Shown here: positions 45,701 through 57,700 of the stretch, piece by piece
How the letters are laid out: each line of letters starts with the position of its first letter
How positions within the stretch are numbered: the first letter of the stretch is position 1
NCBI GenBank assembly: GCA_964017195.1
Contig: OZ024894.1
Coordinates: forward strand, 37,068,923 to 37,132,922
DNA from: Siderastrea radians
Taxonomy: Eukaryota > Cnidaria > Anthozoa > Scleractinia > Rhizangiidae
Direction: 5' to 3'
Length of the DNA: 64,000 nt
Position numbers and translations under genes: made by a program
The notes under the pieces: generated by a model
What the model was told of the DNA's origin: nothing
The model's input: only the letters and a program-made list of their open reading frames with translations
Databases searched by the model: none

Positions 45701-48700
45701 GGGGGGGGGGAGATAGCCAAACCCCAAATCAAACTCTGGCAAATTTTTCTCCATTTCCTTGATATTTGCACTTGAAATTAACTTGAGTCTAGCGAAAGCT
45801 TTGAAATTTTTGCAAATTGTGCCAGGAAACATAGAAAGCGTGACGTCACAACCGTCTTTACATACTCTCATCTAAACACACCTATCGACCAATGAGAACG
45901 CGCGTACTATCTTAAATATTTTATAAACAACTGTATAATATATCTGCTAATTCGTACTCAAGGACTCGAAGTTGAAACTGACTGACGATCAGTAGAAACG
46001 TCACTCGTTTTTAGCGTTAGTTTTAATCACTAAATAATAAATAGACAATAAACAAATAGACGGATGTTCGAGGTCTCAAGTAAATTAAGGATTGGCTATT
46101 TTTCCTCAAACGACCCTCGGAAGAGATTTCAAAGACGTTCCGTTTTCTGTGGTCAAAAGAGCTGATACCAATTACACCAATTTAAATAAATGAATGTTTG
46201 AGTTTTCTGAGCAAATGAAAGTCGTAATAATTGTCATGTGACATTTCTTGGTTGATGACGTCACGAAACGTATTTTTTGAAATGGGGAACGTTTGCACCC
46301 TAGAAAAAGTTCGTTGTTAAAATGCTCGGTAGAACCATGTCAATGTATCTCGGCCTTTTAAGATGGTGTCCGTCATTCATATTCGAAGATATTTTGACAT
46401 TTGGCATGTCACGTGACCTGGGACTGAGCATGGCGGCGTAAAGACACGTATTTTTGTGAGCTCCTAACTTCTCCGAGTTTTCTTGTGCGGTCCTTTCCTC
46501 TATACGGAATTTTCTTCCTTTTTTTAAGAGAAAAAGCTGAGGAAGTGGAAGTCTCACCATTATTGAAACTGTATCGCCCGATTCCAAGTGTCTAAAAGAA
46601 GAAGAACCAGTTTTCCAAGACCTCGCACCAGTCGCCATTTCTACAAGTAGCGATCCAGGTGACGAAGTTCTCTCTGCGCTTAACATGGCAGACAACCTCG
46701 GATCAAAAATGGACGAAGTCCTTGAAAAGTTAAACCAACTAGACAGTATTGGTTGCCAAATAAAATCGCTTCACGAATCGATGGACCGAATTAATCAACC
46801 TGTGAAAGGATTAGAGAGCGAGTTCAACCGTTTAAAACAAGCGGTTACGGTGGCGGCCCAGGAAACAAATAGCCTCAAAGAGAGCGTCAAATTCCTTAAT
46901 GACGAGGTCGAAAATGGGAAAAAGAAACTCCAAGATTCCGAAAACAACACGCAGCTAGAGCTGGAGAGACTGCGACTGCAACTACTAGATTACGAAATTT
47001 ATGACCGTCGCGAAAACCTACGCTTCTACGGCATTCCCGAGAGCGATGCGGAGGAATCCACAGAAGATATCCTTATTGATTTCCTCGAGAGGAATCTTAA
47101 CTTGGAAAACGCTCGCTCCATCCAATTTCAACGCGTACATCGCATAGGGAAAAAGTCGATGTCCAACGCAAGCAAGCTGCGTGTCATAATAGCGCGATTT
47201 CTACGTTTTAAAGACCGCGAAGCTGTCTTTGCTCGACGACGCTACATCGACAAGGAGTCAGATTATGGTATCGGTCCAGATTTCCCTAAAAAAGTTTTCG
47301 ACATGAGAAGAAAGCTAACTCCCCAAATGGAAGTAACCCGATCACAGGGGAAGAGAGCCGCTTTCAGCACATCTGAACCATACAAACTTATTATTGACGG
47401 TAAAGAAATAATGTAATCTCTACATATATCTAAATTCTACTACCTATGCGCGGTATTTATTCATATTTACTCATATGAAGCAGGTTCACCACGAAAGAAC
47501 GTGTTAAGTTTGGCTCTGGAGTGAGGAAAAGTTAGTTTTACTTCTCCTTTTTCCTTTTCCTCAGGTTTTTTGACTCGACATTTACAGTAGTTTCCTTTTT
47601 TTGTTTATTTACCGTATTGGATACGCGCACTTTGAATGATTATTGTTGTTTTTCATCGAAGTGTTAGGAGCTCGCAAATTTACATACTCTCTGTTTCTAA
47701 CAATTAGGGTGACACTTGGTCTCACTCATTCGTAGCACTCAACAGTTTTTTCTTCACACTGGCTACGTTTTTATTTTTCTCTTTTATGTTGCGTTCTGTG
47801 CGTGTTATTATGTCGACAAAACCACCGACCAATCAGAAACAATGTATTAACGGGGTGACATAAGTTTGTCTTCACTGTAACTAACAACCAGTATCGTGAT
47901 GAAGGAAAACAATGCAAATAACCTACAATTAAAAGCTCTCTCTCTCTCAATGTCCGTGGCATTCGTACTTTCGCAAATAGAAAAGGAATTTTCAATTGGT
48001 TAACTAAACAAAATGCAGATATTTGCTTTCTTCAAGAGACATATAGTACTAAAGACATACAAAATCAATGGCAATCGCAATGGCGCGGTGATTTCTTCTT
48101 CGCTCACGGCTCTCCTCATAGTCGTGGGGTCGTCATACTCATAAGGAATACGCTTGATTTCGAACTTAAATCAGTTAAGTCGGACGAGGAAGGAAGATTT
48201 ATTCTTTTGGAGGCCATTATTCAAGACGTTCCTTTTTTGTTGTTAAATATATACGTAACCAAATACGACAACTCAGCAATCTCAATTTTTTGAAAAATTA
48301 TCCGATCTTATTAACGAAGAAGATCACTACAAAGAATGCAAAATTTTACTCGGTGGAGATTTCAACGTGACTCTAAACCCCTCTCTCGACGGCTTAGGTG
48401 GAAATCCGACTTTTAAATATTCCGTCAAACGTTTAGATGACACGTTATTGGAGAATGAGTTAATTGATATTTGGCGAATTCGAAATCCCGCTTGTAGGAG
48501 CTTTACTTGGAGACAAAAATCTCCTTTCATCCAAAGACGACTAGACTACTGGTTCATCTGCGACCCAACACAAGATGACGTTGCCACAGTCGATATTGTG
48601 CCCGCTATTAAAACTGACCACTCAGCGGTTGTTCTTGTAATAGATAGCATAGGCGAACAACAACACGGCCCGTCCTTTTGGAAATTAAACAATAGCCTTC

Positions 48701-51700
48701 TAGAGGACAATAACTATGTCCTAATGATGCGTGAAAAGTTTCCAGAGTGGAAGGCGGAAATTGACTTCTGCAGCGAACCCGAGAATAGTGTGAGATTGGA
48801 TTAAACACAAGGCTCGTCAAGAAACTATTTCTTATAGCAAACAAAAAGCTCGCCAGAGAAGAGACTCCATGAAATTAATTGAGACCAAATTAAGGGCATG
48901 CGATGAAGCAGTAGCTGCGTCTCCAACAAGAGAAAATATTGAGAATTTAGAAAGGGTGAAATTGGAATACGAAAACGAATACAATTACATCATAACAGGC
49001 TCAATTATTCGTTCTCGTGCCACATGGTACGAGAAAGGTGAAAGAAACACAAAGTATTCTTTGAACCTAGAAAACAATGAAAAGAAAAAGAGCTCTGTAA
49101 GAAAGTCGTTACGAAAAAATGGAAAAGAGACCACAAACCCCAAAACAATTGCGGATGAAATTTTTTCTTTCTATACTGACCTCTATGCTGAAAAAACTGA
49201 TGATACTGTCGACCTGACGTCATGCCCTTTCCTAAACTCTGCTTATATTCCTAAATTATCGCGGGAAATGCGTGACACGGGCGAGGGTGAGCTAACGTAT
49301 GCAGAGTGTTTTAATGTCCTTTCTTTGTTCAAAAATAACAAATCGCCAGGAAACGATGGTTTGTCTGTGGAATTTTATAAAGTGTTTTGGCCTGAAATCG
49401 GGAGGAACTTGGTGGATTCCCTAAACTTCTCCTACCGTCATGGTGAACTTTCTACAACTCAGAAAGAAGCTGTAATCACTCTTATAGAGAAGAAAAACCG
49501 AGATAGGAGGCTGATTAAGAACTGGAGGCCAATTTCCTTAGTCAACGTTGATGTCAAGATCGGCTCAAAGGCAATCTCTAAAAGACTGGAGAAAGTCCTC
49601 CCCCACATTATTCACTATGATCAAAACGCACTCGTCAAGGTTCGAACTATTTTCGACGCAGTTCGTACCATTAATGATGTTATTGATTTCACACAATTAA
49701 AAAAACTATAGAGGTATTCTGACTGCTATAGACTTTGAAAAAGCTTTTGATTCGCTTAATTGGGACTTTCTTTTAAAATCTTTAGAAACCTTTGGTTTCG
49801 GGAAATCTTTTATTGCCTGGATAAAAACATTTTACAACAACACATCGAGTTGTGTGATCAATAACGGTTTTGACACTTCCTTCTTTCAACTCAAGCGCGG
49901 TGTTCGCCAAAGAGACCCTCTTTCTCCGCTTCTTTTCATTATCGCTCTTGAGATTCTGGCAATTGACATACGCAACGATATTCAGATAAAAAGTATTACC
50001 GTCGACGGTAACGAATTAAAATTAGTAATCTTTGCGGACGATATGACATCGTTTGTCGGGGACAAACCTTCTTTCTTTGTTCTCATGAACACTGTGGAAC
50101 TTTTTGGCAGATACGCTGGTTTGAAAATGAACCACGAAAAAACAGAAATCCTCCCACTAGGTAGCAAGGTGCTACATCCCCAGGAATTGGTGTTGGAAGA
50201 GATTCTACCAAATCATTACGTACATCCGGGTTACCATGAGATGCGCACGCACTGCCGCAGGTCAGTGCACCAAGCGATTGCCGTAGGTTCAGACGTGTTG
50301 TTCATCGTTCTTGCGTTTTTCAGTTATTCGACCGTTGTTGACTAGGTAAGTTACCTGTTCTTTGTTGTTTTGTATTCTCTTTGCAGTGGACGTGTCCACC
50401 ATTTGTTTAGGTCTTTCGACCTGAATTTTTTCGGGTTTTGTGACGTGTCACATTGCTCGATTCGACAAACTTGTCGAACGTACAGACTGCAGGACATGTC
50501 CTCAGTCGAAACTGCAAGATATAACGCGATTTATACCTATTCTTCTTTATAAATCTATTATTTATTTCCGTTACAACGAGTTTGTAAGCGGAGTATAGTC
50601 GTATATTTAAGTCGGCTTCAAACCACGTGGTGGACGTGTCCGCCATCTTGATTTTTAGAGAATCTTTTCTTACATCGCTTCGTTCTGTATTACAGGCGAT
50701 GGGTGATGAGGCCAAGGATAAGCCAGGCCATTCTGCTCTACCAGGGACGGCAGATCTGAAGGCCATGTTTTCCGAACTTCTTAACGACGCCAAAAAAGAT
50801 ATTTTGGCTCAAGTCAAAGAATCCATTGACCAAGTTTATATGGATTTTGACAGTGTTAAAGTGGAGGCTGAGGATCCTCAGTCCGGTGCTGGGGCTAACC
50901 CAGAAGACAGCCAAGATGCTGCCGTTGCAGGGAAAATCGAGGAGTTCATTCAGCCTAAGAATCTTGATGAAGACAAGGGAAACAGTGACTCATTTAAGTC
51001 TCTTGCTGAGGAGTTCAGTGTCATTGAGAGAACATCCCCTGCCATCAACGCTAACTTGGCGGGGATAGTCAAAAGTCTTATCAATGAAAAGCTTTCGAAG
51101 GAGAAGCTAAGCGAGGTACAGGCCAAATACCTCAGGCCGGAAAATTGCACTGATCTGGTGGCTCCCAAAATTAACAAGCAGATTTGGCAGCAGTTACGTC
51201 AGGAAACAAGGAATTCTGACTCTGCTTTTCAGAAGACACAGTCCCAACTTATTTCGGGCCTTTATGCGATTCTCCAGCTGTGTAATGATTCAAGTGGGGA
51301 ACAAAAGAATATTTTAACTCATGCAGCAGTCCTTTTGTTGTCAGCAAACAGAGATCTCAACCTGAAACGTAGTGATCTTATTCGTCCTGACCTAAACAAG
51401 CAATATGCTTCATTGTGTAACCCCTCCACCACCATTTCAACCTTTCTGTTTGGTGATGACCTAAACAAGGAAGTGGAAGAACTGACTAAATCAAACAAGC
51501 TCAGTAATAAGGTGACTCCCAAGCAGCGCGTGGAACCATACAAGGTCCCAGGGGGTAGAAGTATGCGAGGTCGTGGCCGTTTTACCCATAATTCTGGTAG
51601 GGGAAGAGACTCCAAGTCCACTAGTTCTTTTTTAGTGCGAGGCCGGGGCCAAGCGAGGCCCCATCAACACCCCAAGCCATCGTCAACCAAGACCCAGTAG

Positions 51701-54700
51701 GATCATCTGAGGGGGTAAGTCAAAGTTTTATTGCCTCTATTATTGCAAATCAGACACCCTTTAAGGCGGGGGGTTTGCAAGATTTTCTCTATATGTGGGA
51801 GAAAATCACTTCTGATCCATTTGTCTTGGATGCAGTTACTCACTGTCATATTGAATTTAACTTTGTTCCTGAGCCTCATTTTAGTGCTACCAGACCGCAT
51901 TCCTCATTTACTGAAATTGAACAAGCTATAATTGACAATGAGATAGAGAAGTTCCTTCAAAAAGGAATAATCAGGCGTTCTTCATTTGAAGATGGCCAGG
52001 TGATATCACCGATTTTCACACGCCCAAGAAAGATGGGTCACATAGGGTTATTTTTAACCTTAAGAGATTGAATGAGTCAGTGTCTTATCACCATTTTAAG
52101 ATGGACACATTAGAAACAGCCATCAAACTTATTAGGCCTTCTTGCTATATGACATCTATTGATCTTAAGGATGCCTATTATTCTATCCCTGTTGCATTAG
52201 AAGACCAGAAATTTTTGAAATTTATTTGGAGAGACCATTTGTATGCTTTCTCTTGTTTACCTATGGGCTTGTCTAGTAGTCCTAGGATTTTCACCAAAGT
52301 CATGAAAACTGTCTTTGCTTATCTAAGAAGTCAGTTTGGCCACACTTGTCTAGGCTATATTGACGATTCTTTCTATCTTGAAGACAGTTATACGGAATGT
52401 GAGTTAGCCACTTTACGTGCTGTGCAGCTCATTATCAGCTTAGGTTTTAAAGTTCATCCTGAAAAATCGGTTATCATACCTACGCAGACTTTAGAGTTTC
52501 TAGGTTTTGTTTTGGATTCTATTCGTATGATGGTTACCTTGACATCTAAGAAAGTTGATAAAATCTTGCAGTTGTGTGAAAAGTTTTCTCACCCCAATAA
52601 GCAGTTCAGTATTCGTGAGGTTGCATCTTTTCTTGGGACCCTAGTCTCAAGTTTCCCGGGCGTACAGTTTGGCCCTCTTCATTATCGCCAGATTGAGGTT
52701 GATAAAGAGAGAAATTTAAAATTGAATCAGGGAAATTTTGATGCTCTTATGTCGCTGTCTAGTGATAGTTTGGGTGAGGTTTGTTGGTGGTTCTCTAATA
52801 TTCAGTCAGCTTCTAAGAAAATCCACCAACCCAGCCCAGATGTAGTAATTTATACTGATGCATCTAAAACAGGCTGGGGGGCACAAATTGAACAAGGTAT
52901 TAACACCTGTGGCATATGGTCTAAATCAGAATCGACCAGGCATATTAATTACTTAGAGCTTTTAGCTGTTGATCTTGCTTTGTCATCTTTGTTTAACAAC
53001 AGAAGTGACATTCATATTAGGGTCATGTCTGATAACACTACTGCTGTTTCTTATATCAATGCCATGGGGGGGTGCAAGTCGTTAGAATGCAACGCCCTTA
53101 CTCAGAAGGTTTGGAATTGGGCTATTGTTAGAAACATTTGGTTATCAGCAGCCCATATTCCAGGCTCTAGCAATGTTGATGCTGATCAACTCTCCCGAGA
53201 TTTGAAATTAGACCTTGAATGGATGCTATCGGGTCGTGTATTTAAGAGGATTGTTACTCTGTTTGGGCAACCAGACATAGATCTTTTTGCTAGTAGACTT
53301 AATGCACAAGTGGAGACCTATGTCTCGTGGAAACCGCATCCAATGGCAAAGTTTGTGGATGCTTTCACTGTTGACTGGTCACAGTTTTTCTTTTATGCAT
53401 TTCCCCCTTTTTGTCTTATTTCCAGATGTGTGCAGAAAATCATTCAAGACCGGGCAACAGGAATTCTAACAATCCCGAAGTGGACAACTCAGCCTTACTT
53501 TACAGTTGTGCTGGGCCTTCTGATAGACACACCACGGGTTCTGAGGGCTTCTGCTCAGAATCTGGTTCATCCAACTCTGGCCGGTCCTCATCCACTCCAT
53601 CACCGGCTGGAGTTGCTGGTATGCAAATTATCAGGCAGTCCTTGCAAAAATCAGAGTTTTCGCCAGACATTGTCGAGATTATCATGCATTCCTGGAGAGA
53701 TAGCACACACAAACAATACAAAGTGTATATCAACAAGTGGCTACAATTTTGTAGTGAAGGATCACATGATCCCTTGTGTTCCGCTGTGAGGCCCGTGCTG
53801 TTGTTCCTGCATAGTCTCTTCGAGAAAGGCTTAAGTTATTCGGCTCTGAATACAGCCCGCTCAGCAGTCTCCAACATAGACATGAATAGCGATGGTGATC
53901 CAGACCACACACCAGTGGGGAAGCATTTCCTTGTGTGCAGATATCTTAAAGGGGTGTTTAATAAACTCAAGCCTGTCCCGAAGTACAATAACATTTGGTC
54001 CGTGGACACTGTTCTTGATTATCTGAGTTTATATTGGCCTTTGGATCAGATTACTTTGAAGAAACTCACGTTGAAATTAGTCATGTTAATTGCATTGACT
54101 ACGGGTCAAAGGTGTCAAACTTTGACATTTTTGGACATGTCAGAGAGGTACATGCAGAGGAATGGAGAGTGCTTCAATTTTGCCTTAACGGATCATCTTA
54201 AGCAGGACAGACCTGGAAAGGTTTTTGGGAATGTCCGCCTGTTCAAGTATCCTGTCAAGGAACTGTGCGTGTATGAAACATTAGATTACTACCTTAAGGC
54301 TACTGAGAATTTAAGAAATTCAACTAGATTGCTTGTGTCATACATCAAACCATATAGGGCAGTAACCTCGTCCACTGTTGGGCGCTGGATCAAAACCATG
54401 TTAGGCCAGGCAGGCATTAATACAGAGCAGTTTTCTGCCCATAGCACTAGGTGTGCTTCAACAAGTAAAGCTATTGCATCTGTTTCCACTGATGTTATTC
54501 TTGCTACGGCTGGTTGGACTGAAGAGTCCACATTTCGTAAGTTTTACAACAAGCCAGTTGCTGTCACAAACCAGATGAGTTTGTCAGTTCTTGAGTAGAT
54601 AAGTACTTTGTCCTTCATTGTATTTTGCTGCTGTGTGGGATTAAATATTTGTTCTTAGCTGGTTTTTCCAGCTTGCTCCATTGGGTGCTTTGTCATTTTG

Positions 54701-57700
54701 TGCTCACTGCTTTAAAATCTCATGGTAACCCGGATGTACGTAATGATTTGGTAGAATTGAAAATTAAACAAGACTTACTTGTAAGTTGAAGTTTGATTGT
54801 AATTCTGCCAAATCATTCGGAGTACAGAAGGGTTAACATGCCCATAGCACCCTTAGAGGTACCCACCCTGCATATTTTCCTTTGTTGGTCACGCTCTGCT
54901 AGGTGATCACAAAATGTCTTTAAAAACTGACCTGCGGCAGTGCGTGCGCATCTCATGTTAACCCTTCTGTACTCCGAATGATTTGGCAGAATTACAATCA
55001 AACTTCAACTTACAAGTAAGTCTTGTTTAATTTTCAATTAAAAACGTTAAAATTCTCGGTGTCTACTTCACCAATGATCATGCGCTTTTTGCCAAAAGAA
55101 ATTTCGAATCAATTGAAAAATCGGCCAAAGAATATCTGCAGGGATGGAGTTGGAGAGGCCTCACATTAATCGGCAGAATACAAGTAATTAAATCATTCGT
55201 TATTCCAAAAATTTTATACCGCGCAGCTTTAGTTTCTTGTAAAAAAGACCACTAAAAAACTTAACTCACTCCTCTACACCTTTGTATGGAAAGGTAAAGA
55301 CAAAATAAAGCGAACTACACTAATAAATCCAGTTGAGAAAGGAGGCCTCAATATGCCTGACATCGACTCAATGATTTCTACACAGAGAATAATGTGTATA
55401 AAGAGATATTTAGATCCATATACTGCAGGGTGGAAATTTTTTTTTAGATTCGTATCTTAAAAAAAGTAGGAGGCAAATTTTTGGTTCATTGCAATTTTAA
55501 CTTTGAAAGGCTCTCGATAGCTATTTCGGACTTCTACAAGGAATGTCTTATTTTGTGGTCCTCTGTGAATAAAACTGATCCTTCCACACTTGAAGAAATT
55601 GCCAATGAAGTTATATGGAATAACAAGTATATCTGCATTGGAGGCAAATCTGTTTTTAGCACCAAAATATGTGAACATGGACTATACAAAGTTGGCGACC
55701 TTTACCACAATGCAGGGGAGCTTGTGATTGGGGGAGAATTTTTTCGATCGACTCTTTCTCCCACTGATTCCTTCTTACTGTTCAGTATATACAAGGCGCT
55801 TCCACTACATTGGCGAAATATTCTATGCACAAACCGTGGACTTATACCTCTCTACACACAACACATAAATCTATCCACCTTTTATTTTTACATTAACAAT
55901 GAAGGAATCAATGTAGAGAAATTGCAATCAAAATTTTTGTATGGTAGCCTGATCTCTAGAATTGCAAATATGCCAACCGCCATAAAGAAATACGAAGATC
56001 TCTATAATACTGAGTCTTTTCAACTAAACTGGAAAGACATCTTTCTGTTACCATTACAAGTAAGGTACAGTACAAAACTACGCGAATTTCAGTACAAAAT
56101 ATTAAATAGGATTCTCTATACAAACAAGATGCTTCACAAGTTCAAAAAAGTCGAGTCCCCCCTTATGTCACCTATGCAAAGCGGACATAGAAACTCTAGA
56201 ACACTTCTTTTTTGACTGCCCACGAGTTAGGATGTTCTGGAATGAAGTAGTGAATTTGTTTAGAGACCAACTCAAAATCTCTAAGGATTTCGAGATCACA
56301 GATGTTATATTCGGACTAAGTAATAAAGAAACTTATAGCTCTTTAATTAACTATATCATTCTCGAAGGCAAATATCACCTGTATCTTTTTAAACTAAATG
56401 ACAGTTTTTTATCTCCAAGACTATTACTAGAACGTATTAAGAATACTTACAAACTCGAACGTTTTATTGCGAGTGAGAGCAATAATCTTAACTACCATTA
56501 CATGAAGTGGGAGCCTCTGCTTCCTCTTATTTCACCTTAGATTGAATTCTTTTAGGATCCTTCTTAATTGTCACCTTTCCTTATTGCAAAAGCATACCTA
56601 AACCTGTACCTGTAAACGCCATTGTCGGAGGTGGTTTTTTTTTGTCTTTTTTTTTGTCTCACTTTTTGTACTACGATTAGTAATGTTGTGTAAAATAAGT
56701 GCAGTATTGCAATTCGTTTTTGTAGGTAGTATTGTAATTAGATTCATGTGTGTATTATTGTAAGTGGTTTTTGTAACTAAAAAAAAAATGTCACGTGACC
56801 TGTTTTCAAAAATTGACCGTTTCCTTTGACACATGCTCACGATTAAAAGCGTAATGATGACGTCCTTACTACGAATCATAGAACAAGGACGCAAAAGGGC
56901 GAATGTAAGCCTTAGTTCCCCATTTTCGAGTAAAGATTTTTAACCGTTATAAGTTGTTTTTAAGTCTCGAGACAAAAACTTGTAGTCCATATTTGTACTA
57001 GCCTGTAAACAGCCTCCGTGGTGAGGAAAATAACGCGACAAACAACAACAACAACAGCAACAATCGACAAGAAAAGAAAACGAATGGGGCGGCCACCTCG
57101 TTTGCTTCCCCAGTCTGCTATAGGCTCGCTTCGTTCACTGCTTTTTCTAAAATTTTTGTTCCCGTTATTTTCCCCACCGTGGAGCCTATTTGTAGTGCCA
57201 TGGTTTCACCTCGGAAAGCTAATTTTATTAACTTGTCTCAAGTATAAGAGTGAATATATGAAATACTTATATATGTGGTCATCCTCATTTTATACTTGCC
57301 TCAAGTATATCCACAGAATTGATATTTACGATGGACACTATTGTAAATTGTAAATTGATGATTATAGTGGTCAACGCGCTTAGCTATCTTTGGTACTGCC
57401 TTACGACAGACCAGCTATTTCACAGTGCCACTCAAACAAATGAAACAAATATTGCAAATGAAACATAACATGTTTTTAAGAATCCCAACTGGCGGGAGGC
57501 AAACCAGTTGGCTATTTACAAGCGCAGTCGAAGGATTTGTAACTCGGGACTGCCGTGAAACAAATCCATGAAGTGCTCAGAGTGGGATTCGAACCCGGGA
57601 CCCACGGACTCGAAGTCCAACACCCTAACCACTCGGCCACCCCGCCTCCCACAAAGGCTTGTTTGTAAAGCTTAATTTTTTACCAATCTGCAAAATCATC

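Larger units (their letters stand above)
50205..55036 (+). mobile_element. Nearly complete DIRS-type tyrosine-recombinase retrotransposon
   Basis: The element interrupts LINE ORF2 between two copies of ATT (50202-50204 and 55037-55039). The left end begins CTACCAAATCATTACGTACA; the right end finishes GTCTTGTTTAATTTTCA. An internal complementary region near 54720-54840 holds the reverse complements of both ends joined through a single ATT, as expected for DIRS elements that copy through a circle. The genes are gag, RT/RNase H and tyrosine recombinase. Only one frameshift is visible. No methyltransferase domain was recognised. Confidence 0.88.
46421..56787 (+). mobile_element. Full-length L1-like LINE interrupted by a DIRS element
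   Basis: Between the 15-bp duplications lie a 264-bp 5' UTR, ORF1 (46685-47416), ORF2 (47899 to 56540, split at about 50204 by the DIRS insert), a 3' UTR and a final A-run directly before the right duplication. Without the insert the element would be about 5.5 kb. ORF2 has at least four frameshifts, so it is inactive. Features match the L1/Tx1 group: an ORF1 with coiled coil and RNA-binding fold, an APE-type endonuclease and a C-terminal zinc knuckle. Confidence 0.85.

Noticed and set aside
46300..46695. 131-codon minus-strand frame at the LINE 5' end
   Set aside because: Antisense to the LINE 5' UTR, crosses the target-site duplication and has no family features.
53411..53600. Separate gene before the DIRS recombinase
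   Set aside because: The frame overlaps the RNase H end in another register and belongs to the recombinase open frame or its leader.
53500..54531. Minus-strand frames opposite the DIRS recombinase
   Set aside because: Shadows of the recombinase gene on the other strand without domain features.
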